This document shows, one piece after another, positions 23,145 to 31,054 of a DNA stretch of 46,685 bases. Numbering within the stretch: position 1 is the stretch's first letter; every line of letters starts with the position of its first letter. A program made the translations under genes and the position numbers. This stretch comes from Tetragenococcus halophilus subsp. flandriensis. Its GTDB lineage: Bacteria; Bacillota; Bacilli; Lactobacillales; Enterococcaceae. The notes beneath the pieces are model-generated. The model did not search any database. It was given only the letters and a program-made list of their open reading frames with translations, and had not been told where the DNA came from. The stretch lies in the NCBI RefSeq assembly GCF_030161475.1, contig NZ_BSUG01000038.1, forward strand, positions 1-46,685, written 5' to 3'.

Positions 23145-23870
23145 ATGGAAGGGACAGTTTTAAATGAAAAGCAAGCACAAGCAGTAGTGGATGGGTTATT
23201 AAATGGCTACAAAGAATATTTGGAACTTCGCAGGGAAATGAGAAATAGACTAAAGGTTTCAGCTGCGTTTGCATTTACAAGAGGAAATTTTATTGATGAT
23301 GGGATTGCCAAAAACGTGTCAGACTTTATGGAATACAAGAAAAAGACAGCTGGACAAAGTTGGCAGTATTTAGAATTTACACTTAATAAAAGTAAACCTT
23401 CTCTTCTTATTATAAAAAATGATTTTCGTTTACAGCAGACTTTTTCCAAGAATAAACAAGAGAAAACGAGTCAGTATTTATCTGATTACGCAAAGATCAA
23501 TGAGGCAAAGCTTGACTCCATTTATAAGGGAGAAAGGGAATTAACTAATTCTTTTGTTCAATTAGCCTTACCGTTAGCAGAAGACGCTATTTCTGAGAAA
23601 GACTTAACACAATACGACAGCTTTTATATTATTGTATATCGAACTAGCGCAGAAAAAGTCATTGAATCTGTATCGCTAGTTTTGCCTGACGATGAAATAA
23701 AGGAGCTACATGAGATTCAAAATTTGTCATCTTATTTACAAAGCTCCACTGTTAATATAGAGGAAGATGAATACTCTGCAGTGGTTGGAGACGAGGAAAT
23801 CGTGGCAGGTAATCTTTATGATTATCCTTATACAGTACCAAAAGAAGAAAAAGAAGCTTCCGATGAGTAG
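23145..23870 (+). CDS. Spr1630-like putative ClpXP-sensitive toxin
   Basis: A 241-residue soluble protein without signal peptide or membrane helix; the ATG at 23145 is chosen because GGAGG at 23132 sits ahead of it. There is an N-terminal helical stretch and a middle segment with F-T-R-G-N-F-I-D-D-G-I-A and alternating strands. The acidic C-terminal tail (P-K-E-E-K-E-A-S-D-E) looks disordered. On its own it has no familiar catalytic motif. The length, the order and the next gene (an XRE-ImmA/IrrE protein 27 nt away) fit the Spr1630-Spr1629 toxin and repressor/antitoxin pair described in pneumococcus. The assignment rests on this context plus general resemblance. Confidence 0.6.
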   Translation: MEGTVLNEKQAQAVVDGLLNGYKEYLELRREMRNRLKVSAAFAFTRGNFIDDGIAKNVSDFMEYKKKTAGQSWQYLEFTLNKSKPSLLIIKNDFRLQQTFSKNKQEKTSQYLSDYAKINEAKLDSIYKGERELTNSFVQLALPLAEDAISEKDLTQYDSFYIIVYRTSAEKVIESVSLVLPDDEIKELHEIQNLSSYLQSSTVNIEEDEYSAVVGDEEIVAGNLYDYPYTVPKEEKEASDE

Positions 23871-23897
23871 CTTTATAGATAAAAGGGGAAGAAAATA

Positions 23898-25061
23898 ATG
23901 TTTTACGGGAAAAGTTTACAATTAGCTCGCATGTTACACGGTCTTTCTCGTAAGGAGCTTGGGGAAAGATTAAATGTAACTGAGCAGTCTATTTGGCAAT
24001 TTGAAAAACAAATGACTGAGCCGTCTTTTGAAAATGTTTTGCAATTAAAAAATATTTTGCAGGTGAAATCATCTTTTTTCTTTGAGCAATCAACTGTTAC
24101 ACAAACATTTCCAGAGAATAATATTGCTTACCGTAAAGCAGATGTTGTTTCTCGAAAAAAAACGAACAGTGAAGTTGTCTATTTAAATTTCGTTGCAGAA
24201 ATAATCCACTACTTAGAAGGCTTTTTAAATATTCCGCCTACAACCTTAATCACTTTGAGAAAAAAAGTTATAGAGCATTTGCCTAGTGAATTGACGAATG
24301 CAGCTATAAAGAAGACAGCTGTTCTTGCTCGTGAGTTTTTAAATATTTGTCCCGATAATGGCAATCTTTTATTATCACTGGAAAAATCAGGCATTCATGT
24401 TCTGGAGAAAAACGTAGGTGGTAAAGCAGATGCTTATAGTGCTTGGTCTACAAAGGATGTTCCTGTGATCGTTTTAGGAATTAAAAAATCAGCTGTTAGA
24501 AGAAATTTCGATTTAGCACATGAACTAGGTCATTTATTGTTGCATGCTCATGTAGATTTTTTAATGTTAGAAAATAACGAGCGCGCTCAAGTAGAAAGAG
24601 AAGCAGATTATTTTGCTTCATGTTTTCTTTTGCCTGCTCAAACTGTGAAAAAAGAGTTTGAAGGAATAAAAAAGATTTCTAATCCTGATAGTTATATTCC
24701 TTTAAAATTAAAGTATCATGTTTCCATTCAAGCGCTTGAAATGCGAGCTTATAAATTAGGTTTTTTGACACCAAAACAACATAGCTATTTTTACCGTCAA
24801 ATTTCTTTAAACGATTATAAGTTAGAAGAACCATTGGATAGAGAAATTGCCTTAAAGCGTCCAGGAAAAATTCGCAGTATTTTTCATATGATTCTAAACA
24901 ACCATATTACTGATTTGCAAAGTATTGAAGAACACTTTCAAGTAGAAAGATCATTATTAGAAGAAATGTTTTCAATTGAATCAGAGTTTTTTGTACCTTA
25001 TGAAAAACAAAGTAATTTTACAGACTTTAATAACGTTTTGCGACCTAATTTTAATGCATAA
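23898..25061 (+). CDS. XRE-ImmA/IrrE repressor, Spr1629-like antitoxin
   Basis: A 387-residue protein with an N-terminal XRE helix-turn-helix (residues 7-60: S-R-K-E-L-G-E-R-L, V-T-E-Q-S-I-W-Q-F-E) and a central zinc peptidase-like ImmA/IrrE domain with H-E-L-G-H at 208-212 and a downstream E-R-E-A-D-Y-F-A-S that supplies the third ligand. A C-terminal helical region follows. Such fusions can act as antitoxin and repressor, with the peptidase-like part sensing or binding the toxin. AAAAGGGG precedes the ATG. It forms an operon with the upstream toxin candidate. Confidence 0.75.
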   Translation: MFYGKSLQLARMLHGLSRKELGERLNVTEQSIWQFEKQMTEPSFENVLQLKNILQVKSSFFFEQSTVTQTFPENNIAYRKADVVSRKKTNSEVVYLNFVAEIIHYLEGFLNIPPTTLITLRKKVIEHLPSELTNAAIKKTAVLAREFLNICPDNGNLLLSLEKSGIHVLEKNVGGKADAYSAWSTKDVPVIVLGIKKSAVRRNFDLAHELGHLLLHAHVDFLMLENNERAQVEREADYFASCFLLPAQTVKKEFEGIKKISNPDSYIPLKLKYHVSIQALEMRAYKLGFLTPKQHSYFYRQISLNDYKLEEPLDREIALKRPGKIRSIFHMILNNHITDLQSIEEHFQVERSLLEEMFSIESEFFVPYEKQSNFTDFNNVLRPNFNA

Positions 25062-25171
25062 TAAAATTGGATGTTAGTAAAAAGCGCTAAGCTTTGTTAA
25101 AATCTAGCTTCTGAAAAACTCGTATTATATATTCTTAGCAAGACTTATATTTTGTTGGTTTTAAAGATTGA

Positions 25172-25212
25172 GAATCTACGTTAGTATATAAAAACTTGCG
25201 TAGATTTTTCAC
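25172..25212 (+). terminator. Terminator after the XRE-ImmA gene
   Basis: The arms AATCTACG and CGTAGATT enclose a loop of about 22 nt and run into a T-rich stretch. It separates the toxin module from the transporter leader. Confidence 0.65.
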
Positions 25213-25241
25213 TTTCAGTCGCATCTTTATTAAAAAAAAGT

Positions 25242-25514
25242 TTGACAAAACCCAAAAACTTCTCTAAACTTATATCAAGTTAAATTTCTTTAACCGTGTA
25301 CTGCGATGCATGGAAGAATGTCATAATCGGAAAACTGCCCCATGTGTAATTATGTGGTAGTGTCTTAAAACACATTCTTTTTGCGATCAGCAGGCATTCG
25401 GCTTGTTGGTCTTTTTTTATAGGTAAAAGGAGATGGTTGGACAAAATTGAAGCAGGTCGATGCATCAAACAATTAATAAAGTGTGACTGAGAGCACACAT
25501 TAAGGAGAGTTCAA
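25242..25514 (+). promoter_or_regulatory. Long structured leader of the MFS transporter gene
   Basis: TTGACA (25242-25247), a 17-nt spacer and TAAACT (25265-25270) give a promoter about 240 nt upstream of the start codon. The leader has a hairpin GTTAAA/TTTAAC at its 5' end, then AGAATGT/ACATTCT flanking a folded core, then an intrinsic terminator (25385-25418), then GTGTG/CACAC just before the ribosome site. Two GATGCAT copies (about 25309 and 25461), before and after the terminator, could pair with each other. This is the layout of a transcription attenuator or riboswitch; I do not recognise a known class. Confidence 0.55.
25385..25418 (+). terminator. Leader terminator (attenuator) before the MFS gene
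   Basis: The 11-bp stem GATCAGCAGGC/GCTTGTTGGTC (three G-U pairs) has the loop ATTCG and is followed by seven T. It is placed between promoter and gene, so it would stop most transcripts unless an alternative fold forms. Confidence 0.75.
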
Positions 25515-26741
25515 ATGAATCAATTGAAAGCAAACGATAAAAAAGCCCTTTTTGCTTCCATTTTTGCTTCAGGATTAGATGATTTAAATGTGATGTTTTT
25601 GTCATTTACGCTGGGATCAATCATGGCGCACCTAGGTTTAAGTGGTGTCGAAGGTGGATGGATTTCTACCATTACTAATTTAGGAATGCTGGCTGGGGGC
25701 CTGGTTTTTGGCGTTTTAGCGGACCGTTATAATAAATTTACTGTCTTCAAATCGACAATTCTTGTTTTTTCGGTTGCAACGGGGATGATTTTCTTTACCG
25801 AAAGTCTAGGTTATCTATATTTGATGCGTTTTATCGCAGGAATCGGTGTTGGTGGTGAGTATGGTGTGGCTATTTCGATTATGGGCGGCATTGTGCCTAG
25901 TAACAAAATGGGACGCGTTAGTTCATTAAATGGTATTATGGGTCAGTTGGGCTCGATTGGAGCAGCACTGCTGGCAGGATTGATCGCTCCTATTTTTGGC
26001 TGGAAGGGTTTGTTCTTGTTTGGTCTATTGCCAGTGCTACTGGTAGCTTGGATGCACTTTGCGGTTGATGAAAAAAACGTTACCGATCGTGGGGCAAAAA
26101 TCACTTCCGATAAGAAAGAAAAAGTCTCGATCAAAGAACTCTTCGCTAATAAGAAACGGACGCATCAAACACTAGCATTGATGCTTATGACTACGGTACA
26201 AATCGCGGGTTATTTCGGTTTAATGAACTGGTTACCGACGATGATGCAACGTTCTTTAGGAATTGAGGCCAGTGATAACCTATGGATGATTTCAACTATC
26301 TTAGGGATGTGTGTGGGTATGTTGGTCTTTGGGAATATCTTGGACTATTTCGGACCACGACTTGCTTATGGTATCTTTTTGATCTGTTCAATGTTGTCAG
26401 TTTATGCCTTTACTTATGTGAATTCAATGACTACCTTACTACTGGGTGGTGCAATGATGGGATTTTTTGTCAATGGCATGTTTTCAGGATACGGTGCTAT
26501 CTGTACAAAACTGTATCCTCATCATATTCGTACGATTGCTAATAACACCATTTTAAATGTTGGCCGTGCTGTGGGCGGCTTCTCATCGGTTGTGATCGGC
26601 TTTATCTTAGATAACGCAGGTGTATCTCAAGTCATGCTGTTTATCGCGAGTTTGTATATCATGAGTTTTATTGCGATGATGAGTATTCCAGCTTTACGGA
26701 AAGAAGCTTATACTACCTCCGATATTGTTGAAGTGCACTAA
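25515..26741 (+). CDS. MFS transporter, aromatic-acid:proton symporter type
   Basis: A 408-residue 12-helix major facilitator. The loop between helices 2 and 3 has G-V-L-A-D-R-Y-N, and helix 4 to 5 has R-F-I-A-G-I-G-V-G-G-E-Y-G, a signature of the sugar/aromatic-acid symporter branch. A mid-protein loop of charged residues (S-D-K-K-E-K-V-S-I-K-E-L-F) joins the two six-helix halves. AGGAGAG precedes the ATG. The likely substrate is an aromatic or other organic acid, but the sequence does not tell. The long attenuator-like leader suggests ligand-dependent expression. No catabolic gene is adjacent. Confidence 0.8.
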   Translation: MNQLKANDKKALFASIFASGLDDLNVMFLSFTLGSIMAHLGLSGVEGGWISTITNLGMLAGGLVFGVLADRYNKFTVFKSTILVFSVATGMIFFTESLGYLYLMRFIAGIGVGGEYGVAISIMGGIVPSNKMGRVSSLNGIMGQLGSIGAALLAGLIAPIFGWKGLFLFGLLPVLLVAWMHFAVDEKNVTDRGAKITSDKKEKVSIKELFANKKRTHQTLALMLMTTVQIAGYFGLMNWLPTMMQRSLGIEASDNLWMISTILGMCVGMLVFGNILDYFGPRLAYGIFLICSMLSVYAFTYVNSMTTLLLGGAMMGFFVNGMFSGYGAICTKLYPHHIRTIANNTILNVGRAVGGFSSVVIGFILDNAGVSQVMLFIASLYIMSFIAMMSIPALRKEAYTTSDIVEVH

Positions 26742-26763
26742 AAAGTTTGTTAACAAGGAGAAT

Positions 26764-26845
26764 AAGGATCGGGTTAACTGTTGATATGGGCTAACGTGTG
26801 CAGTTGGACGGCAACTTGTTATCAATCGTCTTTATCCTTTTCTTC
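26764..26845 (+). terminator. Nested-stem structure after the MFS gene
   Basis: Three nested pairings, AAGGAT/ATCCTT, TTGATA/TATCAA and AGTTG/CAACT, form one long interrupted rod that ends in a T-rich stretch. It is probably the transcript end of the transporter gene. No gene lies in 26742-26935. Confidence 0.45.
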
Positions 26846-26935
26846 TAACCAATGAGAAAATACCTCAAGTTTTTAAGGCAAAGTAAATACGTAGGTGAAA
26901 GCGTACAAAATATGTACATTTTTTAATCTATATGC

Positions 26936-27014
26936 TATAATAAGTTTGCGAAATGAGACTGTTGTGCAACTGAGTCACCAAAAAGCCACCCTACGGCAAT
27001 AGGGTGGCTTTTTT
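26936..27014 (+). ncRNA. RNA II-type antitoxin RNA with intact promoter, copy 3
   Basis: ATGCTATAAT (-10 at 26936-26941) drives a transcript of about 67 nt. It holds AATGAGAC (26952-26959), CAACTGAGTCACC (26967-26979) and a terminator AAAAGCCACCCT/AGGGTGGCTTTT with loop ACGGCAAT. The two blocks are exact complements of the Fst-like toxin mRNA at 27636-27643 and 27653-27665; the second covers the TTG start and part of the ribosome site. This is the RNA II arrangement of the pAD1 par locus. The toxin gene is not adjacent but about 0.6 kb away, so control would be in trans. Confidence 0.75.
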
Positions 27015-27055
27015 AGGTAGTATATTTTTAACTTTAAAATTTGAATGTTAGATAT

Positions 27056-27304
27056 TTATTTAAGAATTTCATAGACTGTATCATTTATAATAATAGTTTC
27101 GCTGTTACTTATGGAATCCAGCATGAAGTTTCGTTCTTTTAAAGCTTCTTTGCCTTCATCAATATAGTCCGTATATTCTTCAACGTGAATATATGCGATC
27201 TCTTTATCTGTAATTACGTTATCTTTAATAAATAATTGAAATTGTTTTAGTGTTCCGGCAAAGTATGAAGTTAAGAAGATTTTTTTATGTGTTTTCTCCT
27301 TCAT
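27056..27304 (-). pseudogene. Truncated peptidase E-like (S51) protein
   Basis: An 82-residue frame from the ATG at 27304. K-K-I-F-L-T-S-Y-F-A-G, a V-I-T-D-K-E-I-A-Y-I strand and Y-I-D-E-G-K-E-A-L resemble the first third of peptidase E/type 1 glutamine-amidotransferase-like proteins, which hydrolyse Asp-X dipeptides. The catalytic Ser (G-G-x-S/T region) and everything after about residue 80 is missing, against roughly 200 residues in the family. It lies where the paired type I locus would have a toxin gene, so it may mark an old replacement. It is probably non-functional. Confidence 0.55.
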
Positions 27305-27443
27305 AATAGTTTTTGTTTTATATATCAGTAGGACCGTTTTCAAAAACAAATATTTTTTTAAAGATAGTATTATGTTTTAAGTACTGATTCAAATTCTTAA
27401 GAAAAAGTGGCTGTGTACATATTTTAAAACGAGTGTATTATGC

Positions 27444-27515
27444 TAGAGTTTCGTTATGTAATTAGTTAAACTTTTAAAACCAAAAAACTACCCTACGGCA
27501 ATAGGGTAGTTTTTC
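27444..27515 (+). ncRNA. Degenerate RNA II of the Fst-type locus, copy 4
   Basis: The position next to the toxin is right and the 3' hairpin ACTACCCT/AGGGTAGT with loop ACGGCAAT is intact and bidirectional. However, the -10 reads TAGAGT instead of TATAAT, and the two antisense blocks have decayed (AACTTTTAAAACC replaces CAACTGAGTCACC). It now probably serves mainly as the terminator of the toxin transcript. Confidence 0.6.
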
Positions 27516-27698
27516 TTTTCACTGTTGCGACTCCAGCGTTGGAGCTAGAAAAGCAACTGTTTCAATCATTGCTAATCATCTAGCCAGTGATTAACTAGCA
27601 CGATTACTAGAACCACAAAAAGTGGGGCAATGATTAATGAGACAATTTCGTACAACTGAGTCACCCCCCTTTCGAGGCAGTTGCCATAAAATATTATA
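27480..27698 (-). ncRNA. RNA I of the Fst-type locus (toxin mRNA)
   Basis: TATAAT on the minus strand (27698-27693) starts a transcript near 27686. Its 5' end can fold (GGCA/TGCC, and CCTC with GGGG), which would hide the ribosome site AAAGGGGGG, as known for fst mRNA. It runs through the toxin gene to the shared terminator at about 27480. The -35 (TACCTT) is weak. Confidence 0.65.
27572..27655 (-). CDS. Fst/Ldr-family type I toxin peptide
   Basis: A 27-residue hydrophobic peptide too short for usual gene finders. It starts at a TTG with AAAGGGGGG eight nt upstream and reads (M)YEIVSLIIAP, then LFVVLVIVLV, then NHWLDD. That is the Fst family pattern: a short polar N-terminus, the conserved I-A-P, one membrane span, and a W-L with an acidic or charged tail. 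Such peptides insert into the membrane and kill or arrest cells unless an antisense RNA blocks translation. A GTG at 27664 in frame overlaps the ribosome site and is unlikely. The shared terminator and antisense pairing with nearby RNA II copies support the call. Confidence 0.82.
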   Translation of the reverse strand: MYEIVSLIIAPLFVVLVIVLVNHWLDD

Positions 27699-27773
27699 AC
27701 GTAGTTTATTCAATTAAGGTATGAAGTATCAAAAGTATTTGTTACTATATTAACAAGGAGGGTTAGAGAAAAA

Positions 27774-28325
27774 ATGATAGATAAAACAATTCCTTATGTT
27801 AAACTTCAAATGGAAAAAAGCACTTCCCAAGCATTACCAGATAGACAACTGCCAGAAGGTTATCAATTTTGCTTTTATACTCCTGGGGATGAAAGAGATT
27901 GGCAAGCTATTGAAACTTCTGTGGGAGAGTTTGATAACTTATCAGAAGCACAAAGGTATTTCGAAAAGAGCTTCGCACCGTACCCAGACGAATTGGCAAA
28001 ACGAATGACTTTTGTTACAGATCCGTCTGGTAAAAAAGTTGCTACATGTACAGCTTGGTGGGCAAAAGAAGGAGGCCCTCAGTTCCATTGGTTGGCTGTT
28101 ATGCCGGAAGCACAAAGACAAGGAATAGCAAGCTTTCTGGCAGTGAAGGTGACTGCACTTTTAGAAGAGCTGTATCCAGATCAACCCGCAATGCTGCACA
28201 CTCAAACATGGAACTATCCTGCAATTGCAATATACGAAAAGTTAGGCTATACATTTGTTCCCGGTACGAAAGATTTCGAAAAAGGAATGCGTATTTTAAA
28301 AGACCTTGCAAAAAGAAAAGGTTAG
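27774..28325 (+). CDS. GNAT-family N-acetyltransferase, copy 2
   Basis: A 183-residue GNAT enzyme roughly 85 percent identical by eye to the one at 13584-14135. It keeps the standard acetyl-CoA loop (P-E-A-Q-R-Q-G-I-A) after the W-L-A-V-M strand, the A-T-C-T-A-W-W strand and the C-terminal Y-E-K-L-G-Y. AAGGAGGG precedes the ATG. It transfers an acetyl group to an unknown amine. It follows the Fst-type locus, just as copy 1 follows an orphan antitoxin RNA, so RNA locus and acetyltransferase were probably duplicated together. Given its cofactor loop, this copy is the better candidate for full activity. Confidence 0.87.
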   Translation: MIDKTIPYVKLQMEKSTSQALPDRQLPEGYQFCFYTPGDERDWQAIETSVGEFDNLSEAQRYFEKSFAPYPDELAKRMTFVTDPSGKKVATCTAWWAKEGGPQFHWLAVMPEAQRQGIASFLAVKVTALLEELYPDQPAMLHTQTWNYPAIAIYEKLGYTFVPGTKDFEKGMRILKDLAKRKG

Positions 28326-28384
28326 GTTCATTGCTATTAATTGAGGGGATTTTAGTAGGAGAATTGTATAAATGATAAATAATG

Positions 28385-28429
28385 ACTCTCTTTTTGATAG
28401 ATAGTCCGACTCAATACCAAAAAGAGAGT
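28385..28429. terminator. Bidirectional hairpin between GNAT copy 2 and rbsU
   Basis: The arms ACTCTCTTTTT and AAAAAGAGAGT are perfectly complementary around a 23-nt loop. The genes on both sides converge here. Confidence 0.75.
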
Positions 28430-28457
28430 TGTTTTGTTGAAAAACCAATTAATATGG

Positions 28458-29348
28458 CTAAATAAATTGCGTCACCGCTGCACCAGCAATGATTAATACA
28501 AGACCAATGACTGTAACAGTCATTTCTTTTTTCGTTTTCTCTTGTCCTAAAAACCAAATACCTGTTAGGGTAGCTAAGGCAACATTCGTTTGTGATAAAA
28601 CAAAGCCCGTAGCTAAACCGTTCATGTCAGGCTGTGCTGAGATCAAGTAAGTCAATGCTCCAAAAGCAAAGAAGAAACCCGCCCAGATTTGTTTATAAGA
28701 AACAGTTTCTTTAAATGGAGAAGCGGCGGTATTATTTCCCACTGTTTCTATAGCAGCATAAAACATCCCTACGATTAACATGCCGATCGCTTGTGGTAAA
28801 AAAGCTTCCATCCCGCTGATCGAAGTTGCTTGAGGAGCCGCTGAATAAAGCCAGTAGCCAATTTCGCCGAAGAGTAACCAAATGACAGCTTTTTTTAGCA
28901 AACTAGAATTTTCCTGAGTTTTGTTTTCAGACCAGACAGTGAAGTAGGCTCCAATAATAATGGCAATTAAAGCAATCCCACCCCAAATTTTAGCGGTAAC
29001 TCCAGGCCAGTCTCCTAGATAAAACACGCCCCATAGTGAGGCTCCGAGCAATTGAAAAGCTGTGGTGATAGGCATAGCTCTTGAGGATCCAACTAAACGA
29101 AATGATAAGAAAGTAACAATTTGTGCGCACGCCCAGCCAATACCAGAAACGATGGATAAAAGCAAGTCAGACCCGCTAGGGAAGGCAAGACCACGAACCC
29201 ACATAAAAATTAACGCCAAAATAAATGTTCCGATGGTTGTTCCTAAGATTTGGTTCGATGGACGTCCACCGAATTTAGATGCGATAGTTGGAAATAATCC
29301 CCAACCGATCAAAGGCCCTAAACCAACAAGAAGTGCCACAGTATCCAT
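28458..29348 (-). CDS. rbsU: Ribose uptake permease, GRP/GlcU type
   Basis: A 296-residue protein with about ten membrane helices of the glucose/ribose porter family (drug/metabolite transporter fold). The N-terminus G-L-G-P-L-I-G-W-G-L-F-P and the repeated G-I-G-W-A and F-G-A-L-T-Y segments are characteristic. It is last in rbsK-rbsD-rbsU and starts 30 nt after rbsD, so its substrate is most likely D-ribose. Lactobacilli and staphylococci use the same solution in place of an ABC transporter. No defects are visible. Confidence 0.9.
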   Translation of the reverse strand: MDTVALLVGLGPLIGWGLFPTIASKFGGRPSNQILGTTIGTFILALIFMWVRGLAFPSGSDLLLSIVSGIGWACAQIVTFLSFRLVGSSRAMPITTAFQLLGASLWGVFYLGDWPGVTAKIWGGIALIAIIIGAYFTVWSENKTQENSSLLKKAVIWLLFGEIGYWLYSAAPQATSISGMEAFLPQAIGMLIVGMFYAAIETVGNNTAASPFKETVSYKQIWAGFFFAFGALTYLISAQPDMNGLATGFVLSQTNVALATLTGIWFLGQEKTKKEMTVTVIGLVLIIAGAAVTQFI

Positions 29349-29378
29349 TTTTATCCTCTTTTCTACTATAATTTTCTT

Positions 29379-29774
29379 TTAAAAAACGACATTACTTTCT
29401 AACATGATATTAGCAAAGGGTGACATTTCACCTGTTCGCACGAATACTTTACAATCTTTGAGCTCTCTTTTTAATTCTTCGTGGGAAATGTATTTTATTG
29501 TTGTGTCTGGTAATTGTTTTTGGATTTGTTTTAGCATCTCTGGATTTTTCGTCTTAATTTCTTCTGCTAAATAAATTTTTTGAATTTCTAGTTCTTCTAG
29601 TACGTTATTTAAGACATCCATAAATTTAGGGATATCTTGGGTAACGGCCAAATCAATCTTTTCGGTTTCATCCGGTACAGGTGTACCTGCGTCGCCGATG
29701 GCTAATTTATCAAAGTGACCCATTTGTGCGATAACTCGCGATAAATTGGAATTAATGACTTTTGTCTTTTTCAT
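29379..29774 (-). CDS. rbsD: D-ribose pyranase
   Basis: A 131-residue RbsD that interconverts the beta-pyranose and beta-furanose forms of ribose so ribokinase can use it. It shows the conserved start ([13 protein letters not shown]), the catalytic region G-D-A-G-T-P-V-P and the C-terminal [11 protein letters not shown]. The start is the ATG at 29774 (M-K-K-T-K-V) after AAAGGAATG; the upstream start at 29795 is less like the family. It lies 23 nt after rbsK. Confidence 0.93.
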   Translation of the reverse strand: MKKTKVINSNLSRVIAQMGHFDKLAIGDAGTPVPDETEKIDLAVTQDIPKFMDVLNNVLEELEIQKIYLAEEIKTKNPEMLKQIQKQLPDTTIKYISHEELKRELKDCKVFVRTGEMSPFANIMLESNVVF

Positions 29775-29797
29775 GTCTTTAAACATTCCTTTCAATA

Positions 29798-30703
29798 TTA
29801 TATTATTTCATTTTTGTAAGGGATCGATGGTTGTGCGCCAAAACGTTGGACGGTGGCAGAAGAGGCTTTATTGCCATGTAAAATCGCTTCTCTTAGGTTA
29901 GAAAAATCCTTTTCCAAGGTCGCAATCATATAACCAATAAAGGTGTCTCCAGCAGCTGTTGTGTCTACGGCCTTTACTTTAAAAGCAGGAACTAATTCGC
30001 TATACCCATTAAAATCATAAAAGGCGCCTTTTGCTCCAAAAGTGATAATTACAGCTTCAACGCCTAATTCGTGCAATTTCGCCGCAGCTTTTTTAGCTGA
30101 AGTTTCATCGTTTACTTCAATCCCAGTGATTGTTTCTGCTTCAGTTTCGTTGGGAATAATCATATCCGTTAATTTTAATAGTTTTTCCGGTAGATCACTT
30201 TCACCAGGAGCTGGATTCAAAATAGTTTTGACATTTTTACTGCGAGCAATTTCAAAAGCTTTTATCGTAGCTTCAATCGGAGTTTCCAACTGGGCGATAA
30301 CAAAATCATTCGTTTCAATTAGTGAACTATTTTTTGCAACTTCTTCTGTGCCAAAAGCATAGTTTGCACCAGCATAGAACATAATAGAATTTTCTCCGTT
30401 ATCGTCAATGGGGATGAAAGCTTGACCAGTTGGTTCGTTTTGGATGATCTCAATGCCAGAAACATCAATTTTTTCTTCTTTTAATAAATCAAGCATCTGT
30501 TCTCCAGGACCATCATTACCTACGGCACCAATAAAACTTGTATTTGTTCCGGCTCTTGCAGTGGCAACAGCTTGATTAGCTCCTTTACCACCAGCTGCAG
30601 TATAGTGCTCTTTTCCATGAATTGTTTCACCTGGTTTTACCATTCGATGAACTCGTAAGTTGGTATCTAAATTAATGCTTCCTACAATTGTCGCTTTATT
30701 CAT
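29798..30703 (-). CDS. rbsK: Ribokinase
   Basis: A 301-residue PfkB-family kinase that phosphorylates D-ribose to ribose 5-phosphate. It has the N-terminal substrate motif (G-S-I-N-L-D), G-G-K-G-A-N-Q-A-V, and the C-terminal [11 protein letters not shown] with the catalytic Asp. It is first in the rbs operon. A decayed copy of its first 50 codons remains at 19400-19561. Upstream, a LacI-type operator candidate at 30786-30799 suggests control by an RbsR encoded elsewhere. Confidence 0.94.
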   Translation of the reverse strand: MNKATIVGSINLDTNLRVHRMVKPGETIHGKEHYTAAGGKGANQAVATARAGTNTSFIGAVGNDGPGEQMLDLLKEEKIDVSGIEIIQNEPTGQAFIPIDDNGENSIMFYAGANYAFGTEEVAKNSSLIETNDFVIAQLETPIEATIKAFEIARSKNVKTILNPAPGESDLPEKLLKLTDMIIPNETEAETITGIEVNDETSAKKAAAKLHELGVEAVIITFGAKGAFYDFNGYSELVPAFKVKAVDTTAAGDTFIGYMIATLEKDFSNLREAILHGNKASSATVQRFGAQPSIPYKNEII

Positions 30704-30785
30704 TTCAGATCTCCTACTTTCATTAATTATGTGAATTTTGCTTTGAATAAATCCACAAAATAGCTTAAACCTTTTTATTTAAAAA

Positions 30786-30799
30786 GTAAACCGGTTTTA
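30786..30799. promoter_or_regulatory. LacI-family operator candidate for the rbs operon
   Basis: AAACCGGTTT is a perfect palindrome with a central CG step, extended as TAAACCGGTTTTA, as for RbsR/CcpA-type regulators. It lies about 85 nt upstream of rbsK. The remaining 30800-31054 holds a short broken frame (A-D-Y-V-Q-V-N-Y-E-M-P-V-N-M-H, around 30880-30955) that I cannot assign, and TATAAT-like sequence before galM. Confidence 0.5.
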
Positions 30800-31054
30800 T
30801 GTATTTATTGAGGTTTTTTGAGAGAAATAAAGACGGCGTTATTTATTCTAAAAAGTATTGATATTTATTTGCCAAAACATCGTTTGACGGCTGATTACGT
30901 TCAAGTGAATTACGAAATGCCAGTCAATATGCATGAAACAAATGCCTATTTCTGATCCTTATGGAAATACATGATAAAATTATTCTAACGTAAAAGATAA
31001 CTGGCAAGTTAAATGTGAGCACATTATAATAAGGATATATAAGGAAGTGATTAA

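Noticed and set aside
30880-30960. A short peptide gene between rbsK and galM
   Set aside because: The frame has no start with a ribosome site and breaks at a TGA; it looks like a fragment of a lost gene that I cannot name.
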